Shown one piece after another: positions 16,890-26,345 of a stretch of DNA of 64,000 bases. How positions within the stretch are numbered: the stretch's first letter is position 1; every line of letters starts with the position of its first letter. Origin of the DNA: MPNP01 sp965221445 (GTDB lineage: Bacteria > Pseudomonadota > Alphaproteobacteria > Rhodobacterales > Rhodobacteraceae); NCBI GenBank assembly GCA_965221445.1, contig CBDCSF010000013.1, forward strand, positions 2,976,001 through 3,040,000. The letters are read 5' to 3'. The notes beneath the pieces were generated by a model. It was not told the origin of the DNA, ran no database searches, and saw nothing but the letters and a program-made list of their open reading frames with translations. The translations under genes were made by a program, and so were the position numbers.

Positions 16890-17889
16890 ACCGAATCCTT
16901 GGATCAAGGATGCCATACAAGATATCGGCAATAAGATTGAAGAGAACAATCAAGACTGCAAAAATAAAGGTCAGGGTTTGAACCATCGGAATATCGTTGG
17001 CCTGGATTGCGGTAATCAGAAGTTGGCCAAGACCGTTAACCTTGAATACTTGTTCCGTAATAATTGCACCACCGAAGACAGTTGGAACTCCAATCGCAAT
17101 TACAGTAACAACCGGGATCATGGAATTCCTCAGAACGTGAACCAGTAGGACTACATTTTCACGCAAGCCTTTGGCCCTTGCAGTTCGGACGTAATCCTGA
17201 TTTAAATTGTCTAGCATGGAGGCCCTCATAAAACGACTGATCTGGGCTGCATTGTAAAGAGCAAGAACCATGGTTGGCATGATCATCTGCTTTATCTGTA
17301 CAACCAGACTACTCCAGTTATTAACGACATGTGTTGTATCATAAATGGAGGGAAACCAACCCAGTTGAACCGAAAAAATCACTATGAGCAAAACACCGGT
17401 AAAAAAGGTTGGAATTGAAAACCCAACCATGGAAACAAATGTTCCAATCTGGTCAAACCAGCTGTATTGCCGGTAGGCCGAAATTATGCCAATGGGTAGG
17501 GCAATAATAGTTCCTATGACATAGGACATGCCTACAACCCACAAAGTTTGGGGGAGCCTTTGTACAACGATATCCATGACAGGCGATCTTGATTGCCAGG
17601 ATATAACCCTTTGTCGATCTCCTGAGAAATCAACTCCTGTCAATTCAGTTAAAAGGTGAAGAGGCTCGTTGACAAAAAATTGTTCAAGCCAGAGAAGAAA
17701 CCGAATATGGAAAGGTTCACCCAATCCCAAAGCAAGCCTGATTTTCTCTCTTACCTCGGGTGGAATTGTTAATGGCAACTGGGCTGTCGGGTCACCTGGT
17801 GCCAAATCTAGCAAAAGAAACAATACCAAACTGATGAAAAACAGTGTGGGTATTGCCAAAAGAGTTCTTCTGATGGTGTAGTTGAACAT
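16882..17889 (-). CDS. dppB: Oligopeptide/dipeptide ABC transporter permease (DppB type)
   Basis: Inner-membrane permease of 335 aa with the DppB N-terminus (TIRRTLLAIPTLFFISLVLF, then LDLAPGD). The periplasmic loop between segments 1 and 2 is long, and the EAA loop DYVRTARAKGLRENVVLLVHVLRN is clear. It forms the translocation pore with DppC. It lies 84 bp after the binding-protein gene, separated from it by a strong hairpin, and overlaps dppC by 8 bp. Confidence 0.93.
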   Translation of the reverse strand: MFNYTIRRTLLAIPTLFFISLVLFLLLDLAPGDPTAQLPLTIPPEVREKIRLALGLGEPFHIRFLLWLEQFFVNEPLHLLTELTGVDFSGDRQRVISWQSRSPVMDIVVQRLPQTLWVVGMSYVIGTIIALPIGIISAYRQYSWFDQIGTFVSMVGFSIPTFFTGVLLIVIFSVQLGWFPSIYDTTHVVNNWSSLVVQIKQMIMPTMVLALYNAAQISRFMRASMLDNLNQDYVRTARAKGLRENVVLLVHVLRNSMIPVVTVIAIGVPTVFGGAIITEQVFKVNGLGQLLITAIQANDIPMVQTLTFIFAVLIVLFNLIADILYGILDPRIRYE

Positions 17890-17935
17890 CCTGGTTATTC
17901 AGCAACTATACTAAATGGAACAAAACAGTCAAACA

Positions 17936-17959
17936 GGCTCAGGGTTTCAACCCTGAGCC
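17936..17959 (-). terminator. Intercistronic hairpin after the peptide-binding-protein gene
   Basis: GGCTCAGGGTT (17936-17946) and AACCCTGAGCC (17949-17959) form an 11-bp stem with almost no loop. On the transcribed strand it follows the stop of the binding-protein gene by 14 nt. Such hairpins often reduce read-through or protect the upstream mRNA, so that the binding protein is made in excess over the permeases; that role here is inferred. Confidence 0.55.
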
Positions 17960-17973
17960 TTCTGTGTTAGGTA

Positions 17974-19662
17974 TTAATTCCTGTGCCAGTCGGCAATATT
18001 CCAGAGTTCTGAATCCCATGTGTTCAGAACAACACCACCGAGTGAATTGGAATGGGCTGAAACACGACCACGATGGATAAGTGGAATCATAATGTATTCC
18101 TGCATCAGTTGATCATTCAATGCCTTTGATAATTCAATCCTCTTGGCCAATTCACCAGTTTCGGCTAATTCGGCTAGTTTGGTGTCGTAATCAGCATTAC
18201 AATATCGTGGAATGTTGGCACCCTGCCAGCCATTTGCGGGAGAGGGTTCACGATCACACTTCCAACTGTTCAAATAGGTTTCTGGGTCGGTTCCATCAAA
18301 AATGTTGGTGTACATTTCAAGATCAGCAAAAAACTTCTGGAATGTATCGGGACTTCCTGGGTCACCTCCGAAGAATACCGAGGCATCAAGGTTTCTCAAT
18401 TCCGTTTCAACTCCGATTTCTGACCACCATTGCTTGATCAGAGCCTGGAAATCCTGTCGAACGGCATTGGTTGAGGTCTGGTAAAGGAAGGAAAGTCGCA
18501 TTCCATCTTTTTCACGGACTCCATCATCACCAACGACCCAACCGGCCACCTCAAGAAGTTCATTGGCCATATCCACGTCTTGAACTAGGCAACCGTCATT
18601 AGCGGTTGAGGCATAAATCTTGGGAGCTGGTACAACATTGCAGGTTGGTTTGCCTGTAATACCGTATCCGATCTCATTCAGAATATTCCTGTCTATAGCA
18701 AGAGATAGGGCTTTCCTGACATTGACATCGGACAAGATTGGGTGTGAATGAGCACGAGTCGATCTAGCTTCACCCCTTTCAGGTGAAGGATCAGTCATGT
18801 TTACCATGATTCTTTCAACAGCTGTACCAAAGGCAGATACAACCTTTCCCTTGCCGGCTTCCGACATTTGTTGAAGAACCTGAGGTGTCAACTGAAGATT
18901 CCATGCATAATCAAATTCGCCAGTTTCCAACACGGCACGACCTGCAGCTGTAGCATCACCACCACCTTTAAAAGTCAGAGTGGCAAATCCTGGTTTGTTC
19001 GGATCACGATAATTGGGATTGGCTTCCATTGAAATAACATCGTTGGGCCGGAACTCGGTAACAACAAAGGGACCGGTCCCCAGAGGCATGAAATTCTGAT
19101 CAGTACAGCCGGGTGCTGCTGTACCAAGGCAATTTTCAAACTGAGCTTTTTGAATGATTGGTGATTGGGCACCAACGAATGGACCATAAGGGAAAGGCTT
19201 TGCAACCCCGAAAGTTACCTTTACGGTCAAATCATCCAACGCTTCAACAGACACGATATCCTCGAATTTTGATCCTTGTGCACAACCACCTTCAGGATGG
19301 GTACAATACTCATAGGTAAAAACAACATCTGCTGAGGTAAAGGGGGAACCATCAGACCAAATCAAACCTTCACGAATGTTCCAAGTAATGGTTTTGAGAT
19401 CAGCAGATACTCCACCATTTTCAGTGGTTGGAATAGTATCTACAAGCCAAGGTACCATTTCCCCATTTTCGTTATATCTGGCTAGAGGTTCAATGATTAG
19501 CGAAGCTGCTTCAATTTCCTTGGTACCCCCAGAAAGATAGGGATTAAGTATTGAAGGAGCCTGCCAGTAAAGAATATTCACATGGCCAGAGGATCCTCTC
19601 ATTGCATACCCCGATGTCGCCATCGTGATCAGCGCTAAGGTAATTAAAAATAACTTTTTCAT
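17974..19662 (-). CDS. dppA: Peptide ABC transporter substrate-binding protein (family 5)
   Basis: Periplasmic family-5 solute-binding protein of 562 aa. A Sec signal peptide (MKKLFLITLALITMATSGYA) has no lipobox Cys, so it should be soluble periplasmic. ILYWQAPSILNPYLSGGTKEIEAASLIIEPL is the family opening (visible in two blocks), and NVRKALSLAIDRNIL is the conserved family-5 signature. It delivers oligopeptides, or another bulky ligand such as an opine or glycoside, to DppB/DppC. It sits in the middle of the operon between the ATPases and the permeases. The ligand cannot be told from sequence. Confidence 0.92.
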   Translation of the reverse strand: MKKLFLITLALITMATSGYAMRGSSGHVNILYWQAPSILNPYLSGGTKEIEAASLIIEPLARYNENGEMVPWLVDTIPTTENGGVSADLKTITWNIREGLIWSDGSPFTSADVVFTYEYCTHPEGGCAQGSKFEDIVSVEALDDLTVKVTFGVAKPFPYGPFVGAQSPIIQKAQFENCLGTAAPGCTDQNFMPLGTGPFVVTEFRPNDVISMEANPNYRDPNKPGFATLTFKGGGDATAAGRAVLETGEFDYAWNLQLTPQVLQQMSEAGKGKVVSAFGTAVERIMVNMTDPSPERGEARSTRAHSHPILSDVNVRKALSLAIDRNILNEIGYGITGKPTCNVVPAPKIYASTANDGCLVQDVDMANELLEVAGWVVGDDGVREKDGMRLSFLYQTSTNAVRQDFQALIKQWWSEIGVETELRNLDASVFFGGDPGSPDTFQKFFADLEMYTNIFDGTDPETYLNSWKCDREPSPANGWQGANIPRYCNADYDTKLAELAETGELAKRIELSKALNDQLMQEYIMIPLIHRGRVSAHSNSLGGVVLNTWDSELWNIADWHRN

Positions 19663-19708
19663 ATTTTTTTCTCCTTTCGTTAAATTATGTTTTTGTGGTT
19701 ACCCACAA

Positions 19709-20713
19709 TTACACACTAGAGCCATTATATAGGTGGCATGAAACGAACCGTCCCGGTTCAATTTCAGTTAGTGTAGGTTCTACCTTATGGCAGATGTCAA
19801 ATGCCTTCGGGCATCTATTACAAAAATTGCATCCTTCGGGTGGGTTGGCCGGTGATGGAACATCCCCACTCAGAACTATAGCTTTTCTGGTTTTTTCGAT
19901 TTCTGGGTCTGCTTCAGGTACTGCCGATAACAATGCTTCCGTGTAAGGGTGGAGAGGGGAGGAGTACAAATACTCGCTTTTACCGATTTCGACAATTTGC
20001 CCCAAATACATTACTGCCACTCGGGTTGCAATATGTCTTACCATTCCAAGGTCATGACTAATAAATAGATAAGTCAGATTCCGCTGTTCCTGTAAATCCT
20101 CCAATAAATTGACTACCTGAGCTTGGATTGAGACATCCAAAGCAGCAATAGGTTCATCACATACTATGAGTTCGGGATTCAACGCAAGAGCCCGTGCGAT
20201 ACCAATACGCTGTCTTTGACCGCCTGAAAATTCATGTGGATAACGCGATGCAAAATCTCGATTCAAACCAACTGAATCCATCAGGTCAAATACGCGCTCC
20301 TCCTTTTCCTTTTTTGTCAACTTTTGGTGTTCGGTCAAAGGCTCCGATATAATTGAGGATACAGTCATTCTTGGGTTAAGAGATTCCTGTGGGTCCTGAA
20401 AGATCATTTGCATGATAGGGCGAATTTTTCTGATTTCCTGAAGTGAAGATTTATGGATGTATTTTCCCTTGATTCGAACGGTACCTTCGGTTATTTCATT
20501 CAACCTCAGAATTGCCCTGCCAGTCGTCGTTTTTCCACATCCCGATTCCCCAACGAGCCCAAGTGTTTCCCCTTTCATGATATCAAGTGAAACCTTATCT
20601 ACGGCTTTGACTTCTCCTACCTTACGTCTCAATACACCAGCGAAGATCGGGAAATATACCTTCAGATCCCTAACCTCGACCAAAGGTGAATTATCAATAT
20701 GCTGTTCAGCCAA
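19709..20713 (-). CDS. dppF: Peptide ABC transporter ATP-binding protein (DppF type)
   Basis: Cytoplasmic ATPase of 334 aa. Walker A GESGCGKTT, signature SGGQRQRIGIARAL, Walker B LIVCDEPIAALD and the switch His in LFISHDL are complete. The C-terminal oligopeptide-transporter extension (NRCPKAFDICHKVEPTL, with Cys clusters) is present. Start TTG at 20713, overlapping the dppD stop in TTGGCTGA, with AAGG upstream; no in-frame ATG lies near. Confidence 0.93.
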   Translation of the reverse strand: MAEQHIDNSPLVEVRDLKVYFPIFAGVLRRKVGEVKAVDKVSLDIMKGETLGLVGESGCGKTTTGRAILRLNEITEGTVRIKGKYIHKSSLQEIRKIRPIMQMIFQDPQESLNPRMTVSSIISEPLTEHQKLTKKEKEERVFDLMDSVGLNRDFASRYPHEFSGGQRQRIGIARALALNPELIVCDEPIAALDVSIQAQVVNLLEDLQEQRNLTYLFISHDLGMVRHIATRVAVMYLGQIVEIGKSEYLYSSPLHPYTEALLSAVPEADPEIEKTRKAIVLSGDVPSPANPPEGCNFCNRCPKAFDICHKVEPTLTEIEPGRFVSCHLYNGSSV

Positions 20714-21707
20714 CGGATATTACCTTCTCTTCAAGCAGGTGACAGGCCACAAGATGATCCTTTCTTTGTTCAATCAAATGAGGGTTTAAAGCAGTACATT
20801 TATCAAAGGCAAAATCACATCTGGGATGAAAGGAACAGAAATTGGGATCCTGAAGTGTTGTTGGTGCCTGGCCCCTAATGGAATTCAATCTTTTTGCCCT
20901 ATTACCTCTTACTGCAGGTATTGTGTCGATAAGTGCCTTAGTGTAGGGGTGTTGCGGATTGGCAAACAATTCTTCGACATTGGCCTGTTCAACTATTTGC
21001 CCAGCATACATCACGATAACTCTGTTGGCAATGCCAGCAATTACTCCTAAGTCGTGAGTAATCCAAATAATTGCCATTCCAAGTTTTTTCCTTAAATCTT
21101 TCACCAACTCAAGAATCTGAGCCTGAATCGTTACATCCAACGCTGTTGTTGGTTCGTCGGCAATCAATAACTTCGGATCACAGGCCAAGGCGATGGCAAT
21201 CATAACCCTCTGCCTCATTCCACCTGAAAATTGGTGGGGATAGTCTTTAAATCTCTTCTTGGGATCTGGAATTCCTACCAAGTCAAGTAATTCAAGTGCT
21301 CTCGCCTTTGCGCTTTTTCCAGATAATCCCATATGTTTTTTCAGCGGTTCCATAATTTGGAAACCTACGGAAAATACAGGGTTGAGTGATGTCATTGGGT
21401 CCTGAAAAATAAACCCTATTTTACCTCCCCGAATTTGTCTGATTTCCTTGGGACCAGATTGCAAGAGGTCTTTACCCTCAAAACTAACTGTTCCTCCTCT
21501 AATATCTGCAGGTGGAGAGGGAAGGAGGCCCAAGAGGGACATCATGGTGACCGATTTGCCAGAACCGGATTCACCTACGACACCAAGGAGTTCACCAGAA
21601 TTCAGGTTAAAATTGACAGTGTTAACTGCATGGACCTCACCTTTTCTGGTTGAAAAAACCACCTTGAGGCCCTCAACAGAAAGTACTGGAGATACTTCCA
21701 CAGCCAT
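20706..21707 (-). CDS. dppD: Peptide ABC transporter ATP-binding protein (DppD type)
   Basis: Cytoplasmic ATPase of 333 aa paired with DppF. Walker A GESGSGKSVT, signature SGGMRQRVMIAIAL, Walker B LLIADEPTTALD and WITHDLGV are intact, as is the C-terminal Cys/His extension HPRCDFAFDKC. It is the first gene of the dppDFABC-order operon, 113 bp after the amidohydrolase gene on the same strand, so the operon may include that gene and the BMP-type binding protein. Confidence 0.93.
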   Translation of the reverse strand: MAVEVSPVLSVEGLKVVFSTRKGEVHAVNTVNFNLNSGELLGVVGESGSGKSVTMMSLLGLLPSPPADIRGGTVSFEGKDLLQSGPKEIRQIRGGKIGFIFQDPMTSLNPVFSVGFQIMEPLKKHMGLSGKSAKARALELLDLVGIPDPKKRFKDYPHQFSGGMRQRVMIAIALACDPKLLIADEPTTALDVTIQAQILELVKDLRKKLGMAIIWITHDLGVIAGIANRVIVMYAGQIVEQANVEELFANPQHPYTKALIDTIPAVRGNRAKRLNSIRGQAPTTLQDPNFCSFHPRCDFAFDKCTALNPHLIEQRKDHLVACHLLEEKVISVG

Positions 21708-21820
21708 TTTGATTATGAATTCACTCTATGAGACAAATAACAATCCTGTAATGTATTTGAAGATAAGTAACACCACCGTTGGGAAACTTACCTAAATACA
21801 GAAAATTTGTGGTAATTCAA

Positions 21821-22705
21821 TTAAAGATTGCTTGGTTTGGTAAAATAAGTTTTTTCGGCAACCTCACCAAAAATCATTGAATGTAGTTCTTCTGGAATAC
21901 AGGACTTATAGGCTTTAACAAGTTCACCATATACCTTGTATAAACTGTCTACAGGAAAGTTTGACCCGTACATGCAACGTTCTGGTCCAAATGATTGTAG
22001 ACAGACATCAATAATTGGTTGATATTCTGCGGCATTCCTTTCCCTGAAAAACATGGGTAGGCCTGAAATCTTACAGCATATATTTGGGAGTGAGGCTAAT
22101 TGAGACACCCCATCCTTCCATTGTTCAAAACTGTCTCCATTATTGGTCTTTGGTGAACCTGCGTGGCACAAAACAACTTGCAATTCAGGTAACTCTGAAA
22201 ACAATTTTGTTGCTGGAGCCATCAAGGGTGGTGTAAGCTGAAGATCAAAGGAATAACCCATTTCCGCTATAATCTCCAAGCCGTTGATGAATTCCTTGTC
22301 AAACAAAAGGTTATTGGTTCCTGAAAGCCGATCCTCTTCTTCCGACCGGCCTACAATTTGCCTGATACCCACTACGGTAGAAAGGTTAGAATATTGTTTC
22401 AGAACAGTTGATCTTTCAGAAGAGGTTAAATCGCAAAAGGCAATCTGGACTAGATTCCAGTCAGGAGTACTATCGGCAACGTATTGTACCCATCTAGCTT
22501 CTTCGAAACCATTCTCAGCTCCAACCTGGATATGAACTGATCCAGTAAATCCATTATTTTTTGCATCCGCCCTGAATTCATCAATGAGAAAATTTCTTTG
22601 AATCGGCTTGGGATTACCAAAAAACCTTTCCTTGCCAATTTCCATCAACCAGGGATAGTTAACTTTCTCTAAATCCCATAGATGATGGTGAGCGTCAATT
22701 TTCAT
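21821..22705 (-). CDS. Amidohydrolase family 2 metal-dependent hydrolase
   Basis: TIM-barrel hydrolase of the amidohydrolase-2 group (294 aa), which includes lactonases acting on sugar lactones and related decarboxylases. Metal ligands: HxH in DAHHHLWD at the N-terminus, His in VVLCHAG, and the terminal Asp in YGSNFPVDS. The reading frame is open to 22807, but that extension runs into the upstream gene in another frame and lacks homology. The ATG at 22705 opens directly on MKIDAHHHLW. It lies 31 bp downstream of the BMP-type protein. The substrate is not determinable. Confidence 0.87.
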   Translation of the reverse strand: MKIDAHHHLWDLEKVNYPWLMEIGKERFFGNPKPIQRNFLIDEFRADAKNNGFTGSVHIQVGAENGFEEARWVQYVADSTPDWNLVQIAFCDLTSSERSTVLKQYSNLSTVVGIRQIVGRSEEEDRLSGTNNLLFDKEFINGLEIIAEMGYSFDLQLTPPLMAPATKLFSELPELQVVLCHAGSPKTNNGDSFEQWKDGVSQLASLPNICCKISGLPMFFRERNAAEYQPIIDVCLQSFGPERCMYGSNFPVDSLYKVYGELVKAYKSCIPEELHSMIFGEVAEKTYFTKPSNL

Positions 22706-22736
22706 AACAATTCCCGATAAACCAAAACTCTTGATC

Positions 22737-23753
22737 CTACCTACCCAATTCAGATACAGGAAGTAGCTCAACCGTGGCAACTTCATAATTTTCGTTTTTG
22801 ATTTCAAAAATTCTTCGTGAGGCTTTTTCTAGGACTTCTGGAGGTACTTGATGAATAAAGGGACCGAGGGAGGCTAGTGAACATCCACCATATTTCATTC
22901 CCGAATAATAGCTCAAATTTTCAGTACCAAAGCTATTATTTCTGATCTTGTCCAAAGCCGCATTAAGCGTCGGTTCAAAATGCCACAAGGTTGAAGAAAC
23001 CATATGCTTGGGATATTCATCAGTCTGATTCTGAACGTTACTAATAGTCAGAAATTCATTTTCGCTTGTAAACCGTTCCACCCCAACCCTCTCTGCGAAA
23101 ATTAAATCAACACCGAATGATTTTTGGAATTCCAGTTTTTCAGCAATCGATGCTGGATCCAGTTCGCCATCAACTAGTTCTACAAGGATATTGATTTGTG
23201 AATTGACTTCCTTTGCACCTTGGATAAAGGCATTAAGATTTCTGTAGGAATTGGCTGAATACAGGGACCCAAAGGTACCTAATACTTTGGACTCGCTTAA
23301 TCCACTGGCTATGATCCCTGCAATGTATGCTGCATCATGGGTATAGTTTTCAAAAATCGAAAATGAGGTGAGGTATTCTGGGATAGGTTGATAGGAACCA
23401 AACAGGTAAGACTTGCTTCGGTAATCCAGAGCTACAGATCTGGCAAGATCCTCGAATTCAAAGATTTCACCTACGATTAAGTCATAATCCTGTTCTGATA
23501 TTTCCCGCAATATTTTCTCGTATTCCTGTTCAGGTACACCAGAATAGAAATCGTATTTAATATCACCCCGAACAGCTGCCTTTATGGCTGATTGATGTAT
23601 GGTTTCCGATATCGCAGGGTTTTGTGTCTCCGGAAACAATCCAGCAATATTAAGTTCATACGGTCTCTGTGATTGGGACCTGGCGAATCGGGTAGAAGCC
23701 ACCAATCCTAGTGTACCAGCAATAAATTCCCTTTTGCTTAGATATTTAGCCAC
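22737..23753 (-). CDS. BMP-family substrate-binding protein
   Basis: Secreted or periplasmic binding protein of 338 aa in the basic-membrane-protein (BMP/Med) family, whose known members bind nucleosides. The N-terminus KREFIAGTLGLVAS resembles a Tat/Sec signal, with KR instead of the twin arginine. Family features: IHQSAIKAAVRGD, DYDLIVGEIFEFEDLA, THDAAYIAGIIASGLSES and the C-terminal MKYGGCSLASLGPF. No lipobox is visible. The permease and ATPase partners of this family are not adjacent; it is followed by an amidohydrolase and then a peptide ABC operon on the same strand. Confidence 0.82.
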   Translation of the reverse strand: MAKYLSKREFIAGTLGLVASTRFARSQSQRPYELNIAGLFPETQNPAISETIHQSAIKAAVRGDIKYDFYSGVPEQEYEKILREISEQDYDLIVGEIFEFEDLARSVALDYRSKSYLFGSYQPIPEYLTSFSIFENYTHDAAYIAGIIASGLSESKVLGTFGSLYSANSYRNLNAFIQGAKEVNSQINILVELVDGELDPASIAEKLEFQKSFGVDLIFAERVGVERFTSENEFLTISNVQNQTDEYPKHMVSSTLWHFEPTLNAALDKIRNNSFGTENLSYYSGMKYGGCSLASLGPFIHQVPPEVLEKASRRIFEIKNENYEVATVELLPVSELGR

Positions 23754-23958
23754 GCATGGTCCCGTTGATTAAACCATATTTGAATTGATAGCTTTGAGTT
23801 TTCATATCACGGTGAGAATTAAAGTATTAAAATAATGTGAGCGAATGACATAATTGGAAATTGAAAAATGAATCTTAATAAGAAATTTATAATGTAATTT
23901 TCCTCCTTGATAAAATTATTGCGTACATAGTCACCAACGAATAGGTTATGATTATTCG

Positions 23959-25113
23959 ATGTCAATTCGCTCCAGAGAAATACTAGAGACTTTAGTTTCT
24001 TTTCCTACAGTATCAAATACTTCTAATCTCGATTTGATTGGATGGGTTTGTGACTATCTTGAGGGATACGGGGTCAAAAGTTATCTGGATTATAATCGGG
24101 ATGGGTCCAAGGCAAGCCTCTATGCCTCTGTTGGGCCTGAATTACCCGGCGGCGTAATTCTATCAGGGCATACCGATGTCGTTCCAGTTGTGGGTCAGAA
24201 ATGGCAAACTGATCCCTGGAAACTTACTGAAATAGAGGGCAAGCTTTACGGCAGGGGGACCTGCGATATGAAGGGATTCCTGGCAAATGTATTGGCCATG
24301 GTTCCTTCAATGACAAAAACTGAATTGAAGCGTCCCATTCAAATTGCCTTTTCCAGAGATGAGGAGATCGGTTGTATCGGTGCACCCCCTATGATCAGCA
24401 AGATTAGAGAAAAATTCCCGCCTGCCAAACTTGCCATAATCGGTGAACCATCATTGTTGAAAGTAGTGACTGGACACAAGGGCGGTACGGCAATTTCGGT
24501 TCATGTGAAGGGCTTTGAGGTCCACTCATCCATCATGCATCAGGGTGTTTCCGCGATCATGTATGGGGCTAAACTGATAGAATGGGCAAACCAACAGAAC
24601 CTGGAAAACAAGGAAAAGGAGAAGGATAACATAACCAAACGATTCGATCCTCCCTACACGACCCTTCATGTTGGAAAGATCAAGGGAGGGACTGCTCAAA
24701 ATATTACGGCAAAAGATTGCAGATTTTTCCTTGAGATAAGATGTGTCCCTGGCGAGGAGCCAGAAAAGTGGGTTGTACAATTCCAGAAATATGCAGCTGA
24801 ACTTGAATCCGAGATGAAAAAGGTTAATGAGAATGCAGGTGTTGATGCAAGCAAATGGTTTAATGTGCCTCCATTGAGACCTGAAACAAATGGAGAAGCA
24901 GAGGAAATGGTAAGACGGATTACAGGAGATAATGGTATTAATGTAGTATCATATGCCACTGAGGCCGGCCAGTTCCAGGAAAAGGGATACTCTGCGGTAG
25001 TTTGTGGTCCCGGTAGCATTGAACAGGCACATGGGGCTGATGAGTTTATTTCTGTTTCACAACTGGAGGTTGGAGAAAGATTTATCGGTAAAATAATTAA
25101 TGAACTGATCTGA
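23959..25113 (+). CDS. argE: M20 metallopeptidase, acetylornithine deacetylase (ArgE) type
   Basis: Cytoplasmic zinc hydrolase of 384 aa. Metal ligands and catalytic acids: SGHTDVVPV (His and catalytic Asp), GRGTCDMKG (bridging Asp), SRDEEIGCIGA (catalytic and metal Glu), and GEPS. The last metal His is in GPGSIEQAHGADEF. The canonical role is removal of the acetyl group from N-acetylornithine. It is first in a run with a second M20 enzyme (10 bp downstream) and a TRAP transporter, which suggests use on an imported N-acyl compound; argE is therefore a family label, not a proven role. Confidence 0.85.
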   Translation: MSIRSREILETLVSFPTVSNTSNLDLIGWVCDYLEGYGVKSYLDYNRDGSKASLYASVGPELPGGVILSGHTDVVPVVGQKWQTDPWKLTEIEGKLYGRGTCDMKGFLANVLAMVPSMTKTELKRPIQIAFSRDEEIGCIGAPPMISKIREKFPPAKLAIIGEPSLLKVVTGHKGGTAISVHVKGFEVHSSIMHQGVSAIMYGAKLIEWANQQNLENKEKEKDNITKRFDPPYTTLHVGKIKGGTAQNITAKDCRFFLEIRCVPGEEPEKWVVQFQKYAAELESEMKKVNENAGVDASKWFNVPPLRPETNGEAEEMVRRITGDNGINVVSYATEAGQFQEKGYSAVVCGPGSIEQAHGADEFISVSQLEVGERFIGKIINELI

Positions 25114-25123
25114 GGAGATTAAA

Positions 25124-26290
25124 TTGGCAATAAGAAATCGTTTATCAGAAATGCAAAGTGAAATAAGTAAATGGCGGCAGGATATCCACCAACATCCTGA
25201 ATTGATGTTTGATACCTTTAGAACCTCCGATTTCGTAGCAAATAAGCTCAAGGAATTCGGTTGTGACGAAATTGTCCGAGGCCTCGGGCGTACAGGTGTC
25301 GTAGGAATTATTAACGGTCGAACAAATACTTCAGGAAGAACTATCGGAATGCGGGCAGATATGGATGCACTACCGATTAAGGAAGATACTGATGCACCAT
25401 ATTCATCCAAAACCCCAGGAGTTATGCATGCATGTGGACACGATGGGCATACTGCCATGTTACTTGGGGCAGCCAAATATCTGGCCGACACAAGAAATTT
25501 CAATGGTCGAATTGCGGTCATTTTCCAACCCGCTGAAGAAGGCGGTGGTGGCGGTAAGGAAATGGTTGATGACGGCATGATGGAAAGGTTCAACATCAAC
25601 GAAGTTTATGGAATACATAATAAACCTGGCATGAAGATAAATGAATTTGCGATTCGACCGGGCCCGTTTTTTGCAGCAGCAGATACGTTTCATATTGATG
25701 TGGAAGGTAAGGGTGGTCATGCCGCCCAGCCAGATATAGCAGTTGATACGACCCTGTTAGCTTCCCATATTGTTGTTGGATTACAAACCATTGTTGCTCG
25801 TAATGTAGATCCTGCCAAAACGGTAGTGGTTTCCGTAACATCCTTCGAAACCGATACGAAAGCAAGCAACGTTATTCCACAGCGGACCTTGCTCAAGGGT
25901 ACAGTTCGTACAATGGACAAGGATGTAAAAGACAAGGTTTATCAGAAGATCCATGATATTGCCGAAGGTATTGCGAAATCCTTTGGTGGAACGGCTAAGG
26001 TAAAATACGAACATGGGTATCCCGTTATGGAAAACCATGAGAGAGAAACAGAGTTTGCAGTTAATGCAGCTCAGAAGGTTTCGAATAATGTGGATTCCAA
26101 CCATCCTGTATTGATGGGGGCCGAAGATTTTTCCTACATGCTGAATGCTAGACCTGGAGCGTTTATTCTTATCGGGAACGGTGAATCAGCACCTCTTCAT
26201 CACCCAAAGTACAACTTTAACGATGAAGTGATACCCGTTGGTTGCTCCTGGTGGGTTGAAATGGCTGAGCAAAGGTTGCCTTTGGCATGA
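25124..26290 (+). CDS. M20 amidohydrolase (hippurate hydrolase / N-acyl amino acid amidohydrolase type)
   Basis: Zinc amidohydrolase of 388 aa. Family marks: RQDIHQHPELMFDTFRTSD, GMRADMDALPI, HACGHDGHTAMLLGAA, FQPAEEGGGGGKEMVDDG and the C-terminal GAEDFSYML. It releases an amino acid from an N-acyl or N-aroyl conjugate. Start TTG at 25124 with GAGGAG eight nt upstream, 10 bp after argE. The following dctQ starts 55 bp later on the same strand, so this is read as one catabolic and uptake operon. Confidence 0.88.
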   Translation: MAIRNRLSEMQSEISKWRQDIHQHPELMFDTFRTSDFVANKLKEFGCDEIVRGLGRTGVVGIINGRTNTSGRTIGMRADMDALPIKEDTDAPYSSKTPGVMHACGHDGHTAMLLGAAKYLADTRNFNGRIAVIFQPAEEGGGGGKEMVDDGMMERFNINEVYGIHNKPGMKINEFAIRPGPFFAAADTFHIDVEGKGGHAAQPDIAVDTTLLASHIVVGLQTIVARNVDPAKTVVVSVTSFETDTKASNVIPQRTLLKGTVRTMDKDVKDKVYQKIHDIAEGIAKSFGGTAKVKYEHGYPVMENHERETEFAVNAAQKVSNNVDSNHPVLMGAEDFSYMLNARPGAFILIGNGESAPLHHPKYNFNDEVIPVGCSWWVEMAEQRLPLA

Positions 26291-26345
26291 TCTGCAGCGT
26301 AAACGTCAAACCTAGCCGGCCCAACTATTAAAATAGGGAACTGAT

